Positions 1 through 9,049 of a DNA stretch of 64,000 nt are shown here, one piece after another. The position numbers and the translations under genes were made by a program. Source of the DNA: Halobacterium noricense. Lineage in GTDB: Archaea; Halobacteriota; Halobacteria; Halobacteriales; Halobacteriaceae. The stretch's first letter is position 1. Every line of letters begins with the position of its first letter. Location: positions 124,001-188,000 of the forward strand of contig NZ_CP089468.1 in the NCBI RefSeq assembly GCF_021233435.1, read 5' to 3'. The notes below the pieces were generated by a model. It saw only the letters and a program-made list of their open reading frames with translations. It did not search any database and was not told where the DNA came from.

Positions 1-249
1 GTCGACGGTTTCTTCGACGGTTTCCTCGACGGTGTCGCTGACGGCCTGGGTCATCCAGTCGGGGTCGAAGCGCGCCATCTTCCACGCGATGTGGATGACG
101 AACGACGCCAACACCCCGAGCCCGAACGCCAGCCCGGTCTGGGTCCCGACGACCGAGAACAGCACCACGGAGACGAAGATGAGCACGCCGTACGCGAGGT
201 CCGTGAGGCTGTCCACGCGATTCGGGTTCACGCGCCCACCCCCGGCCAC
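1..249 (-). CDS. Partial small membrane protein, unknown family
   Basis: The gene runs off the left edge, so its C-terminus is missing. The visible 83 codons start with GTG at 249; a second in-frame GTG at 231 overlaps a TGA in another frame and is an equally possible start. After a short polar N-terminus (NPNRVDSLTD) there are two hydrophobic stretches, roughly residues 17-35 and 38-54, then a hydrophilic tail with a repeated VEET motif. This looks like a two-helix integral membrane protein. I do not recognise the family and no function can be given. Confidence 0.6.
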   Translation of the reverse strand, partial: MAGGGRVNPNRVDSLTDLAYGVLIFVSVVLFSVVGTQTGLAFGLGVLASFVIHIAWKMARFDPDWMTQAVSDTVEETVEETVD

Positions 250-513
250 GCGACCGCGCCGCTCTCGCTCGCTGTGTGGGCCGTTTGCAATTCACGAGGC
301 CGTGTGTAGCCCGGCGCTAGCGGGCTACGCTGAACGAGAAATGTGATACTAGAACAGAGGGCGCGCACGGAGAAAGGGATTCCGATGGGTGGGGTGTCGC
401 CGCGCCGGGCGCGCGCCACGCTTCGAGGTGCGCGACGTCGAATTCCACTAACCGTCCCGCCGCCGCAATCGTACACCCCAACCGATAAGTAGTCGGTTGT
501 ATCACTAGAGAAT
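250..513. other. Divergent intergenic region upstream of thi4
   Basis: No gene is evident in these 264 bases between the divergently transcribed membrane gene and thi4. A perfect 7-bp stem lies at 307-327 (TAGCCCG ... CGGGCTA, 7-base loop). The thi4 promoter lies at the right end and is described separately. Confidence 0.5.
480..498 (+). promoter_or_regulatory. Palindrome overlapping the thi4 TATA box
   Basis: AACCGA and TCGGTT form a perfect 6-bp inverted repeat around a 7-base centre (TAAGTAG). A TATA-like GATAAGTA sits about 27 bases before the thi4 ATG, so the palindrome covers the expected core promoter of a near-leaderless transcript. An operator for a thiamine-responsive repressor is an inference; the palindrome and spacing are seen directly. 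Confidence 0.4.
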
Positions 514-1443
514 ATGTCGTTCGACTCGTTCGCCGACGCCGACGAAGCACAGGTCACGCGCGCAATCGCCCGCCAGTGGACCGAGGAGTTCATCGACGAC
601 ACCGAGACCGACGTCATCATCGTCGGCGGCGGCCCCTCCGGGCTGATGGCCGCCAAAGAACTCGCCGAACGCGACGTCGACGTCACCGTCGTCGAGAAGA
701 ACAACTACCTCGGTGGCGGGTTCTGGCTCGGTGGCTTCCTGATGAACAAGCTCACCGTCCGCGCGCCCGCCGACGACGTCCTCGACGACCTCGGCGTCCC
801 CTACGAGTACGACGACGAGACCGAGGGCCTGGCGGTCGCGGACGGCCCGCACGCGTGCTCGTCCCTCATCAAGGCCGCCTGCGACGCCGGTGCGCGCATC
901 CAGAACATGACCGAGTTCACCGACGTCGTCGTGCGCGACGACCACGAGGTCGCGGGCATCGTGATGAACTGGACGCCCGTCCACGCGCTCCCCCGCGAAC
1001 TCACGTGCGTCGACCCCATCGCCGTCGAATCCGACGTGGTCGTCGACGCCACCGGCCACGACGCCGTCGTCGTCTCCAAACTCCAGGAGCGCGGCGTCGT
1101 CGATGCGGCGGGCATCGAGCACGCCGACGAGAACAACACGGGCATGGACAAGACCGAGGACGGCGAGTACGGCGCGCCCGGCCACGACTCCCCCGGTCAC
1201 GACTCGATGTGGGTCGCCGACAGCGAGGACAAGGTCGTCGAACAGACCGGCAAGGTCCACGACGGCCTGATTACCGCCGGCCTCTCCACGGCGACCGTCC
1301 ACGGCCTCACGCGCATGGGCCCGACGTTCGGCGCGATGCTGCTCTCGGGGAAGGCCGCCGCGAACGCCGTCCTCGACGAACTCGGGTCGGACGAACCCGC
1401 GGTCGAACTGCCGTCGCGGGCAGCGCCCGCCGCCGACGACTGA
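514..1443 (+). CDS. thi4: Thiamine thiazole synthase Thi4
   Basis: 309 aa. Thi4 makes the ADP-thiazole half of thiamine from NAD, glycine and a sulfur donor. The N-terminal dinucleotide-binding motif GGGPSG is at residues 38-43, and the family DATGHD motif follows at about 178-183. Residue 165 is a cysteine in the segment RELTCVDP, the position of the sacrificial sulfur-donor Cys in yeast and Haloferax Thi4; sulfide-using methanogen enzymes carry His there. The protein is therefore expected to be a single-turnover (suicide) enzyme, as is known for the family, not shown here. ATG 514 has a TATA-like box at good leaderless spacing. Its TGA overlaps the ATG of thiDN, so the two thiamine genes are coupled. 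Confidence 0.95.
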   Translation: MSFDSFADADEAQVTRAIARQWTEEFIDDTETDVIIVGGGPSGLMAAKELAERDVDVTVVEKNNYLGGGFWLGGFLMNKLTVRAPADDVLDDLGVPYEYDDETEGLAVADGPHACSSLIKAACDAGARIQNMTEFTDVVVRDDHEVAGIVMNWTPVHALPRELTCVDPIAVESDVVVDATGHDAVVVSKLQERGVVDAAGIEHADENNTGMDKTEDGEYGAPGHDSPGHDSMWVADSEDKVVEQTGKVHDGLITAGLSTATVHGLTRMGPTFGAMLLSGKAAANAVLDELGSDEPAVELPSRAAPAADD

Positions 1444-2819
1444 TGCGCCCCGTCGCGCTCACGGTCGCCGGGTCGGACAGCGGCGGCGGCGCGGGCGCAC
1501 AGGCCGACCTGAAGACGTTCGAAGCCTGCGGCGCGTTCGGTACCTCGGCGCTCACCGCCGTCACCGCGCAGAACACCACGGGCGTCACCCACAGCACCGT
1601 CCTCGACCCCGCGGCCGTCCGCGCGCAGCACGACGCCGTCGTCGCGGACTTCGACGTCGCCGCCGCGAAGACCGGGATGCTCGGGGACGCGGACGTCGCC
1701 GCCGAAGTCGCGGATGCCCTCGGGGAGTCGGACTTCCCGGTCGTCGTCGACCCCGTCGTCGTCGCGCAGTCCGGCGACCGCCTGCTCACCGAGCGCGGCG
1801 TCGACGCCGTGCGCGACCGGCTCCTCCCGGAAGCGACGGTCGCCACGCCGAACGTCCCCGAGGCCGAACTGCTCGCGGACGTCGAAATCGAAGCCGAGGC
1901 CGACCTCCGCGAAGCCGCCGAGGCCGTCCGCGACCTCGGCCCGGATGCGGTCCTCCTGACCGGCGGCCACCTCGACGGCGACCCCGTAGACGTCTACGCT
2001 GGCGAGACGACCCGGGCGTTCACCCGCGAGCGCGTCGACACCGACGACACGCACGGCTCCGGCTGCACGCTCTCGGCGGCCATCGCCGCGCACCTCGCCA
2101 GCGGCGACGACCTCGAAGTGGCTGTCGAGCGCGGCGTCGACGCGACCGCGCGTGCCATCGCGTCGCCCCTCTCGCTCGGGTCGGGCGCTGGCCCCGTCGA
2201 CCACGCCGCAATCGCGGACGGGCGTCGTGCCATCGCGGACGGCGAACGTGCCGGCGTGAGTCGTAGCTACGGCACGACCGACGCCATCGAAGCGGTCCGC
2301 GACGTCGTCGCCGCGCTCGAACGCGAGTGGCCGCCCGAACTCGTTCCCGAGGTCGGGACGACCGTCGCGGTCGCACCTGCCGACGCGACTGTCCCCGACG
2401 ACGTGGTCGCTGTCGACGGCCGCCTGCACGCGACGAGCCGCGGCGTGCGTGCCACGGGCGGCGTCGCGCCGGGCGCGTCGAGCCACATCGCGCGCTTCCT
2501 GCTCGGCGTCCGCGAGCACGACTTACGGAGTTCCGCGGCCGGGAACGTCCGCTGGAGCCGAGCGCGCGAGTCGGCGCTGCGCGAGCGCTGGGACGTCGAA
2601 CTCACCGACCGCACCGACGAGCCCGCGGACGCGGACGGAACGATGGACTGGGCCGCCCGCGAGGCGATGACCGACCGGGAGCGCGCGCCCGACGCCGTCG
2701 TCGACCGCGGCGCAATCGGGAAGGAAGCGATGATTCGCGTGGTCGCAAAAGATGCCGACGCGCTGCTGGAGAAGTTCAGCGAGGTTGCGTCACTCGAACG
2801 TGACGCCGACGTCGTGTAG
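1443..2819 (+). CDS. thiD: ThiD-ThiN fusion: HMP(-P) kinase / thiamine-phosphate synthase
   Basis: 458 aa, starting at the ATG that overlaps the thi4 stop (TGATG); the frame stays open far upstream but that part is a shadow of thi4. Residues 1-265 are ThiD, which phosphorylates hydroxymethylpyrimidine and its monophosphate: N-terminal VAGSDSGGGAGAQAD and the anion-hole/catalytic DTHGSGCTLSAA at about 199-210. The C-terminal part (about 285-458) matches ThiN, the archaeal thiamine-phosphate synthase that replaces ThiE. Together with Thi4 it covers both branches and their condensation. The last 30 bases overlap the 3' end of the convergent npdG. Confidence 0.92.
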   Translation: MRPVALTVAGSDSGGGAGAQADLKTFEACGAFGTSALTAVTAQNTTGVTHSTVLDPAAVRAQHDAVVADFDVAAAKTGMLGDADVAAEVADALGESDFPVVVDPVVVAQSGDRLLTERGVDAVRDRLLPEATVATPNVPEAELLADVEIEAEADLREAAEAVRDLGPDAVLLTGGHLDGDPVDVYAGETTRAFTRERVDTDDTHGSGCTLSAAIAAHLASGDDLEVAVERGVDATARAIASPLSLGSGAGPVDHAAIADGRRAIADGERAGVSRSYGTTDAIEAVRDVVAALEREWPPELVPEVGTTVAVAPADATVPDDVVAVDGRLHATSRGVRATGGVAPGASSHIARFLLGVREHDLRSSAAGNVRWSRARESALRERWDVELTDRTDEPADADGTMDWAAREAMTDRERAPDAVVDRGAIGKEAMIRVVAKDADALLEKFSEVASLERDADVV

Positions 2820-3458
2820 GCCCTCGTTGTGGAGCGCGAGGTCGACGAGGAGTGGCGTCAGCGACTCCACCTCTGCGGCGTTCGCCAGCGGGCCCGCGTC
2901 GAGCATGCGGATGCCCTCGATGCCCGCCGCGAGGTCGACGACGTTCTGCTTGGCGTCGCCGTCGTCGCCGACGACGAGCGTGTCGAGGTCCAGTTCGACG
3001 TCGAGGTTCGCCAGCCGGTCGGCCGCGAGGTTCTGGAACGCGCCCACCACGGACACCTCCTCAGGTGCGGCGTCCGCGACGAGTTCGGTGACGCTGCCCG
3101 CGCTCGGCGGGTTGTAGTCGAAGCCGCCATCGCGCTTCTTCATGCCGACGGCGGGCGAAATCAGGAGCGTGTCCTCGTCGAGGCGGTCCGCGATATCCGC
3201 CACGAGATCGGCGACGTGGTACGGCGGTACCGCCAGCACCACGACGTCCGCGCGGTCGGCCGCCATCCCGTTGGCGAACCCCGTGATTTTCTCGTCGACG
3301 CCGCGGCTATCCAGCTCGGTCTCGTACTCCTCGGCCTTCGCGCGGGCCCGTTCGGGGTCCCGCGAGCCGACGACGACGTCGTGGTTGGTGTCGTACGCCC
3401 ACCGCAGCGCCAGCCCTTCGCCGATGTCGCCAGTCCCGCCGAGTAACGCGATTCGCAT
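2790..3458 (-). CDS. npdG: NADPH-dependent F420 reductase
   Basis: 222 aa. It exchanges hydride between coenzyme F420 and NADP. The N-terminal nucleotide-binding loop GGTGDIGEG is at residues 7-15, followed by GSRDPERA, the arginine-containing segment typical of NADP-specific members. The length matches the Fno/NpdG family. ATG at 3458 is the first start in the frame. Its 3' end overlaps the end of thiDN by 30 bases on the opposite strand. It could also be called an F420:NADP oxidoreductase-like dinucleotide-binding protein; the preferred direction in vivo cannot be read from sequence. Confidence 0.9.
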   Translation of the reverse strand: MRIALLGGTGDIGEGLALRWAYDTNHDVVVGSRDPERARAKAEEYETELDSRGVDEKITGFANGMAADRADVVVLAVPPYHVADLVADIADRLDEDTLLISPAVGMKKRDGGFDYNPPSAGSVTELVADAAPEEVSVVGAFQNLAADRLANLDVELDLDTLVVGDDGDAKQNVVDLAAGIEGIRMLDAGPLANAAEVESLTPLLVDLALHNEGLHDVGVTFE

Positions 3459-3501
3459 ACCTCACTGTCTCCCGGCGCGCGGTTAAGAATTGTGTGGGCG
3501 A

Positions 3502-3786
3502 CTATCCAATATGGGTCTCGACGTCCACGCCCGTGAGTTTCCCGAGTTCCTCCCACTCGTCGTCGCGGGCGTGGCGGCGCTCGACGGTCACGTACTCGTC
3601 GCTGGTCTTCGGCGTCGTGAACCGGAACAGGACGTTGTCGGCTTCCAGGTCTCGGCCTTCCGCGTAGAACCCCTGTTCGCCCTCCTCGGCTTCTTCGAGT
3701 TCGACGTCGTGCTCCCACTCGTCGTCGACTTCGATGTGCACTGGGCCGGCTTCCTGCTCGCGGAGAATCGTCACGAGTTCGTCCAT
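3502..3786 (-). CDS. Conserved-looking small acidic protein, unknown function
   Basis: 94 aa, very acidic, no transmembrane segment and no cysteines. The pattern of alternating hydrophobic residues (GPVHIEVDDEWEH ... VLFRFTTPKTSDEYVTVERRH) suggests a small beta-rich fold. It lies between npdG and the HAD hydrolase on the same strand, 43 bases upstream of npdG and separated by 44 bases from the HAD gene. I do not recognise the family. Codon usage and acidity are as in its neighbours, so it is likely a real haloarchaeal gene. Confidence 0.7.
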   Translation of the reverse strand: MDELVTILREQEAGPVHIEVDDEWEHDVELEEAEEGEQGFYAEGRDLEADNVLFRFTTPKTSDEYVTVERRHARDDEWEELGKLTGVDVETHIG

Positions 3787-3830
3787 GTGGGTGGCTGCGA
3801 CGGCCAGCGTGTTATGCCATGTGGCCGTCG

Positions 3831-4706
3831 CTACCGCGGGTCGACGGCGCCGTGGAGGTCGTTCACGGAGTCGAGCACGCCGTCCGCGCCCGCGTCCTCG
3901 TACTTCCGGCGGCCCTCCGGTCCCGTCAGCCCGCCCGTGAGCACGCCGAACGCGTAGTACGTCCGGTTGGGGTCGGCCTCCCGGGCGTTCACCACCGTCT
4001 CGACGTCGTCGAGGGTGTCCCCGACGAACGCGACCGACTCCGCACCGGTGCGTTCGGCGAGCGCAATCAGCGCCCGCGGATTCGGCTTCCCCTTCTCCCA
4101 GTCGTCCATCGTGAACCGGTACTCGTCGGGCACGTCCAGCCCCACGCGGCCCAGCGCGATTTCGGCCTCCGCCTCGGGGCGACCCGTCAGTACGCAGACC
4201 GGGAACGCGCTGGTGAGCGCGTCGACGGTCTCGGGGGTCACGATGACCGGCTCGTCGTTGATGTAGCCCTCCTCCGCGGCGAGGTCGGGCTCCGCGCCTT
4301 CCAGTTCTTCGTAGCGGTCGGTGCCGAGGTACAGCTGCTGGAACACCTCGCGGAGCCGGTCGGGGTGCCAGTCCTCGCGCACGCGTTCGACGCCGCCCGG
4401 GTCGAGGTGGGACTCGACGACTTCCTCCGCGCCCACCAGCCCGCCGCCGTGTGCGGCGACCTGGTCCGTGAACTCGCCGACGTCACCGGTGTACCCCTCG
4501 CGTCGGGCGAGCACGAACAGCGCCGCCGCGTCCGTCAGCGTCCAATCGTTGTTGAACCCGCCCGCGTCCTTGAACTGCTGGACCGCGGCCTTCTCGATGG
4601 TGTCCCCGTAGACGTACTGGACCGACTCTACGATGGCGCGCCGGTAGGAGTCCGCGACGTCCACGAGCACGCCGTCGACGTCGAGCACGACCGCGTCCAC
4701 TTCCAT
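3831..4706 (-). CDS. HAD-superfamily phosphatase (TIGR01548-type)
   Basis: 291 aa. The start is the ATG at 4706, giving [16 protein letters not shown], which places HAD motif I (D9, D11) at the N-terminus; the frame is open further upstream but that part is not conserved in type. Motif II is the Thr in VLTGRPE, motif III the Lys in KGKPNP and motif IV GDTLDD. A helical cap of about 110 residues sits between motifs I and II. This pattern fits the haloarchaeal HAD family TIGR01548. The substrate is unknown. It follows the UPF0146 gene on the same strand after 32 bases and may be cotranscribed with it. Confidence 0.85.
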   Translation of the reverse strand: MEVDAVVLDVDGVLVDVADSYRRAIVESVQYVYGDTIEKAAVQQFKDAGGFNNDWTLTDAAALFVLARREGYTGDVGEFTDQVAAHGGGLVGAEEVVESHLDPGGVERVREDWHPDRLREVFQQLYLGTDRYEELEGAEPDLAAEEGYINDEPVIVTPETVDALTSAFPVCVLTGRPEAEAEIALGRVGLDVPDEYRFTMDDWEKGKPNPRALIALAERTGAESVAFVGDTLDDVETVVNAREADPNRTYYAFGVLTGGLTGPEGRRKYEDAGADGVLDSVNDLHGAVDPR

Positions 4707-4738
4707 ACCACCACCGACGCGGCCCGCCGAAAAGACAG

Positions 4739-5149
4739 TTACGTCCCCGGGCGCACCGACTCGCCGCGCTCCCGTGCGACGTACAGCGTCCCCGAGGCGA
4801 CAGTCCGGCGCTTGACGGGGACCGCGGGCTGGTCGCCGCCCAGCGTCGTGAACAGGCACGCCGCGTCCGCCGCCTCCGCCACGGCCACGAGCGCGCTGTG
4901 GAGTTCGGGCGGGCAGTTCAGGGCGTACACGGCGTCTGCATCCGCGTACACCGACGGCTCCGGGTCGGTCACGTCGTCCCGCACGAACGCGACGTTCTCG
5001 GGGACCTCGCGTTCGTGGACGTCCGTCGCGGTCACGTCCCGCCCGCGCGCCGCTAACTCGGCTGCCACGTCCGGTCGCTTGCCCACGCCGACTTCCACGA
5101 GTCGCTCGTAGCCAGCGAGCACGTCCACGACCGCGGGTGGGTTACCCAT
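4739..5149 (-). CDS. UPF0146 family protein
   Basis: 136 aa from ATG 5149 ([13 protein letters not shown]). It carries [17 protein letters not shown] followed by VTATDVHE, like motifs I and II of a Rossmann SAM-dependent methyltransferase, but it is short and lacks an obvious C-terminal substrate domain, as is usual for UPF0146. No reaction is assigned to the family. It is divergent from the archaemetzincin gene with only 40 bases between the two starts, so the promoters overlap. Confidence 0.85.
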   Translation of the reverse strand: MGNPPAVVDVLAGYERLVEVGVGKRPDVAAELAARGRDVTATDVHEREVPENVAFVRDDVTDPEPSVYADADAVYALNCPPELHSALVAVAEAADAACLFTTLGGDQPAVPVKRRTVASGTLYVARERGESVRPGT

Positions 5150-5157
5150 GCCGGGAT

Positions 5158-5164
5158 GTTTATG
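5158..5164 (+). promoter_or_regulatory. TATA box of amzA
   Basis: GTTTATG lies 26-32 bases before the ATG at 5190, the spacing expected for a leaderless haloarchaeal transcript. It supports 5190 rather than the upstream in-frame ATG at 5148 as the start. Confidence 0.5.
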
Positions 5165-5189
5165 CCTCACGCCGCTTAACTTCGTCTTG

Positions 5190-5711
5190 ATGCGGGTCGA
5201 CATCGTGCCCGTCGGCGACGTTCCCGCGAACGTCAAACGCGAGGCCTCCGCCAGCCTTCGGAGTATCTACGACTGCGACGTCGTCGTCGCGACAGAACAA
5301 CCCGTCCCCGAGAGCGCCTACGACGACGCCCGCGGCCAGTACCGCGCCGCCGAATTCATCGACGTCGCCACCCGCGCCGGCAGCGGCGACAAGACTATCG
5401 CCGTCACCCCCGAAGACCTCTACTACCGCCGCCGCAACTACGTCTTCGGGCTCGCGTACCTCGACGGCCGCGGCTGCGTCGTCTCCACGTACCGCCTCCA
5501 GACGTCCAGCGACGGCGGCTTCTCCGAACGCCCCGCCAGCGACGTCTTCGCGGACCGCGTCCGCAAAGAGGTCGTCCACGAACTCGGGCACACGCTCGGC
5601 CTCGAACACTGCGACAACAACCGCTGCGCGATGAACTTCTCCCCCACGGTTCAGGAAGTCGACCGCAAGGAACAGCACCTCTGCGGCAGCTGCCAGCGTA
5701 CTGTTTTCTAG
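5190..5711 (+). CDS. amzA: Archaemetzincin, zinc metalloprotease
   Basis: 173 aa from ATG 5190. The archaemetzincin signature is complete: HELGHTLGLEHC with ligands H130, H134 and H140 and catalytic E131, then C141 and C146, M148 as the Met-turn residue, and CxxC at C165/C168 for the second zinc site. The protein is cytosolic by sequence, with no signal peptide. Its physiological substrate is unknown. It is divergent from UPF0146. Downstream is a repeat-rich non-coding stretch. Confidence 0.95.
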   Translation: MRVDIVPVGDVPANVKREASASLRSIYDCDVVVATEQPVPESAYDDARGQYRAAEFIDVATRAGSGDKTIAVTPEDLYYRRRNYVFGLAYLDGRGCVVSTYRLQTSSDGGFSERPASDVFADRVRKEVVHELGHTLGLEHCDNNRCAMNFSPTVQEVDRKEQHLCGSCQRTVF

Positions 5712-6024
5712 AACGCACTTTTTCCAGCGTTCGGCGCGCTCCGCGCGCCTCACTTGCAAAAACTTGCGGAAAAAGCGCCGTTACCCCACCTCCGGTGGGG
5801 TTCGGCGCCCGCGCTCCCTCCGGTCGCGCGGTGAACCGCTCGCCTCGGGACCTTCGGACCGCTCACGGGTCACTGCGTTCCCCGTTCGCGCAGTCCGAGG
5901 CGCTCGTTCCTCGCGCCTCGCGCCGCTCGGCTCGCGCATGCTCGTTGTCGGCTGCTTCGCTCTGCTGTCCATCTATGTTCGGTGAGTAGCGCGAAGAAGA
6001 GCCGACTGCGACCGTACGACCCGG
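5712..6024. repeat. Intergenic repeat family C, copy 1
   Basis: There is no credible gene in these 313 bases. The part from about 5715 to 5880 is clearly related to 60765-60930: both share CACTTTTT, then a GCG-rich inverted repeat, CAAAAAC, GAAAAAGC and a block reading CCGCGCTCCCT(C/A)CGGTCGCG. Local palindromes include CCCCACCTCCGGTGGGG at 5784-5800. The rest is made of short CGCTCGC-like words. Function is unknown; it may combine termination with a decayed mobile palindrome. Confidence 0.55.
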
Positions 6025-6993
6025 TCAGGGGAGCAGCGGGGCGAGCACGCTCAGGTCGATGAGCGGGCCGTTCCCGTTACCGTTGCCGGGATTGTCCGGC
6101 GGCCCGGGTTCGTCGCTCGTCTCGTTGGTTACGTTCGCGCCAGGTCCGTTACCGGACGCGCCCGGCGAGTTTCCCGGCGTATCACCCTCGCCGGGGCTCG
6201 TGGCTGTCTCGTTTTTGCCGTCCTCTTCAACGGGTGCGTCGGGTCCGGTCCCGGGGTTGTCGGGCGCGCCGCCCTCGCCGGGATTCGTCTCGTTGTAAGC
6301 CGTCTCGTTCTCCTCGTCACCGGGGGTCGCCGGCGTGTCGACTGGTGGGCCGGCCATGCCGTTCCCGAACGGCGGTCCCGTGCTGTTGTTCCCCGGCACA
6401 CCGGCGATGTTCCGGGCGATAGCCGCGACCTCGGGGCCCGAGAGGTTGCTCGCGGACGTCCGGAGGCGTTCGAGCGCGGAGACGTTCACGCCGCGCTCGG
6501 CGAGCGCCTCCTCGGGCAGGCTACGCGCGGTCTCGGCGGTCTCGTTGGTCATCGACTGGAGCGTCGAAACCCGGGCGGCCAGTCCTGCCATCTCGGCGCG
6601 GTAGCGGCCCTCGGAAATCGAGCCGTTCTCGCGGGCTGCCTCCAGCTCCTGCTTGCGCTCCCGGAGCGCTTCGAGGCGCTGGTCGAGAGTCTGCGTGTGG
6701 TTGGCGACGACCGACGCCTTCGAGGCGTTCGAGTTCGCCGCCGCGACCTGCAGGCCGAACGACCGCTGCTCGACCTCGCCCTCGACCTCGGCTCCCTGTA
6801 CGTCGACGACGCCGGCGAGCTGGGCACCGGGCGCTGTCTCGGTCTCGTTGTCGGTTTCGTTCGCTGCGTCCCCGTCCTGCACTGCCACGGACCCGGCTGC
6901 TGCCGGTCCGTCGGCCGTCGACGCGGCGACCGCCATCGGCGCAGCGGCGCCGACGACGAGGAGTGCAGTCACGAGCAGTACGGTCGCTTTCAT
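6025..6993 (-). CDS. Secreted protein with coiled coil and glycosylation-rich low-complexity tail
   Basis: 322 aa. Residues 1-23 are a Sec signal peptide (MKATVLLVTALLVVGAAA). A middle region of about 95-165 is helical and likely coiled coil (LEALRERKQELEAARENG). The C-terminal 120 residues are rich in Gly, Pro, Asn and acidic residues and contain many N-x-S/T sequons (NET, NST, NVT), so it is probably N-glycosylated outside the cell. The end, PLIDLSVLAPLLP, is hydrophobic but lacks the arginine cluster of a PGF-CTERM signal. A TATA box lies about 31 bases upstream on the minus strand (7024-7029). The family resembles haloarchaeal DUF7096-type proteins, but I am not sure. Confidence 0.75.
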   Translation of the reverse strand: MKATVLLVTALLVVGAAAPMAVAASTADGPAAAGSVAVQDGDAANETDNETETAPGAQLAGVVDVQGAEVEGEVEQRSFGLQVAAANSNASKASVVANHTQTLDQRLEALRERKQELEAARENGSISEGRYRAEMAGLAARVSTLQSMTNETAETARSLPEEALAERGVNVSALERLRTSASNLSGPEVAAIARNIAGVPGNNSTGPPFGNGMAGPPVDTPATPGDEENETAYNETNPGEGGAPDNPGTGPDAPVEEDGKNETATSPGEGDTPGNSPGASGNGPGANVTNETSDEPGPPDNPGNGNGNGPLIDLSVLAPLLP

Positions 6994-7164
6994 CTCGACC
7001 GGTCGTTGGGCGTCCCGGGGCTTATACCCGCGGGACCGTGCACGCGACTTCCGTACAATTAACGCCGATTAAGTCGGGTTAAGCGGCTGTCCGGCCCGAA
7101 CAGGCGACTCAGCGCGTGAGCACTCGTCGAATCCTATCGGGGACGAACTGCGCGCGGCGACGAC

Positions 7165-7200
7165 TCGCGCAAAAACCTGCTCCAAAAAACCGCAAGCGGC
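7165..7200 (-). terminator. T-tract terminator after rli1
   Basis: Read on the minus strand just after the rli1 stop, the sequence has GGTTTTTTGG followed by GGTTTTTGCG, two uridine runs in a GC-rich setting. This is typical of archaeal intrinsic termination. Confidence 0.45.
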
Positions 7201-7211
7201 GCGCCGGCGCG

Positions 7212-9047
7212 CTACTCGGTGGTGTAGTAGTATTCGCCTTCGCGCTTCTGTTGCTTGTCGAGTTGGCTGCCGGGCTTGTTGATGCGCGGGCGGCCGAGGT
7301 TCTCGTCGCGGCGGAAGGTGACGTCGAGGTTCGCGAGGAACTCGTTCATGCCCGAGCGCATCGGCTGCGGCGTGGACGCGCGGCCGTGTTCGGCGGGCTC
7401 GCCGTCGAACACCATCAGGCGGTCGCTCACGAGGTCGATCATATAGATGTCGTGGTCGATGACCATCACGGTGGTCTCGCGGTTCTCCGCGAACCGCCGG
7501 ATGGCGCGGGTCGCGAGCACGCGCTGCTCGACGTCGAGGTGCGCGCTCGGCTCGTCCAGCAGGTAGAGGTCGGCGTCCTTCGAGAGCGTCGCGGCGATGG
7601 CGACGCGCTGGCGCTCCCCGCCGGAGAGGTCCGTGAGGTTCTGTTCGAGAATCGGGTCCAGTTGGAGCGGGTCGCCGATTTCCGTGTTCCAGTAGCTCGT
7701 GCCGAAGTCGTCGGTAATCGAGGAGAGGAACGCGTCCACGCGGATGTGCTGGTCGGCCTCGACGTACTGGGGCTTGTACGCGATGTCCAGGCCGACGTCG
7801 AGGTCCGCGCCCGCCTCGCCGTCGACGGTCGTCGGGTCGAGGTCGCCCGCGAGCAGTTGGGCGAACGTGGACTTCCCGATGCCGTTCGGGCCGACGACAC
7901 CCAGCACTTCGTTGCTGTGGATGTCGCCGCCGTCGACCGTGAGCGTGAACTCGCCCTCGCCGTAGGACTTCGTGAGGTCCGGATAGGAGACCAGCGTCTC
8001 CTCGCGGGAGGCCTCCCGTGGCGCGTGCTCCTCGAACGTGATGGCCTCCGGCCGGATGCGCATGTTCTCGTTGTCGAGGTACCCCTTCAGGTACTCGTTG
8101 ATGCCGTTGCGCACGCTCTTCGGCGGCGTGACGACGCCGTACACCGAGGGTTCACCGTACGCGACGTGGATGGAGTCCGCGAGCAGGTCCAGCACGGCGA
8201 GGTCGTGCTCGACGACGAGCACGGCCTTGTCCTCTTCTTCGGCGAGTTCGCGGACGATGCGCGCCGCGGTGACGCGCTGGCCGATGTCGAGGTACGGCGT
8301 GAGCTCGTCCACGAAGTAGAAGTCCGCGTCGCGGGCGAGCGTCGCCGCGAGCGCGACTCGCTGGAGCTCGCCGCCCGAGAGCGAGTCGATGGACTGGTCG
8401 ATGACCGGGCGAATCGAGAGCCGGTCGACCAGGTCATCGAGGACGCCGCGCTCGTCCGTGCGTTCGAGCAGTTCCCGGGTGGTGCCGTCGAACTGGTCGG
8501 GAATCTGGTCGACGTACTGGGGTTTGCGCGCGACCTCGATGTCGCCGGCGCGGACGGCTTCGAGGTAGTCCTGGAGTTCCGTGCCGCGGTACTCGTCGAC
8601 GACCTCGTCCCACGACGGTTCGTCCTCGTGGCGGCCGAGGTTCGGCGTGATTTCGCCGGCGAGAATCTTCACCGCGGTGGACTTCCCGATGCCGTTCGGG
8701 CCGAGCAGGCCCGTGACCTTCCCGGACTCGGGGACCGGGAGGCCGTACAGCGAGAACGCGTTCTCGCCGTAGCGGTGGGTGGGCTCGTCCTCGAGCTCCT
8801 GCGGGAGGTTGATGATTTCGATGGCGTCGAAGGGACACTTCTCGACGCAGATGCCGCAGGTCTCCCCGAGACAGATTTCCTCGGAGATACGAATCTGGTC
8901 GGGGTCGCCGTCCTCGGCCTCCTCCCCGCGGAGCGTGATGCACTCCTTGCCCGTCCGGTTGGGCGGGCAGTAGTTCGAGCACTCGTAGTTACAACGGTCG
9001 GGCTGGCACCTGTCCAGGTCCACGACCGCGATGCTGTCCTCGGCCAT
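7212..9047 (-). CDS. rli1: Ribosome recycling ATPase Rli1/ABCE1
   Basis: 611 aa. ABCE1 splits ribosomal subunits after termination. The N-terminal iron-sulfur domain has eight or more cysteines, beginning C14, C19, C23, C27 and C36 and then the ferredoxin-like CLGETCGICVEKCP. Two nucleotide-binding domains follow, each with GPNGIGKST and signatures LSGGELQR and LSGGERQR, plus Walker B VDELTPYLD and LLDEPSAHLD. ATG 9047 gives the conserved MAEDSIAVVDLDRC start; upstream codons belong to the preceding gene. It lies two bases after the EMC6-like gene and is probably cotranscribed with it. Confidence 0.97.
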   Translation of the reverse strand: MAEDSIAVVDLDRCQPDRCNYECSNYCPPNRTGKECITLRGEEAEDGDPDQIRISEEICLGETCGICVEKCPFDAIEIINLPQELEDEPTHRYGENAFSLYGLPVPESGKVTGLLGPNGIGKSTAVKILAGEITPNLGRHEDEPSWDEVVDEYRGTELQDYLEAVRAGDIEVARKPQYVDQIPDQFDGTTRELLERTDERGVLDDLVDRLSIRPVIDQSIDSLSGGELQRVALAATLARDADFYFVDELTPYLDIGQRVTAARIVRELAEEEDKAVLVVEHDLAVLDLLADSIHVAYGEPSVYGVVTPPKSVRNGINEYLKGYLDNENMRIRPEAITFEEHAPREASREETLVSYPDLTKSYGEGEFTLTVDGGDIHSNEVLGVVGPNGIGKSTFAQLLAGDLDPTTVDGEAGADLDVGLDIAYKPQYVEADQHIRVDAFLSSITDDFGTSYWNTEIGDPLQLDPILEQNLTDLSGGERQRVAIAATLSKDADLYLLDEPSAHLDVEQRVLATRAIRRFAENRETTVMVIDHDIYMIDLVSDRLMVFDGEPAEHGRASTPQPMRSGMNEFLANLDVTFRRDENLGRPRINKPGSQLDKQQKREGEYYYTTE

Positions 9048-9049
9048 CG

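Noticed and set aside
228-704. 158-codon frame across the thi4 promoter and start
   Set aside because: Antisense to thi4, without motifs, and it runs through the promoter palindrome.
576-1442. N-terminal extension of thiDN through thi4
   Set aside because: Arg-rich out-of-frame translation of thi4; the true start is the ATG overlapping the thi4 stop.
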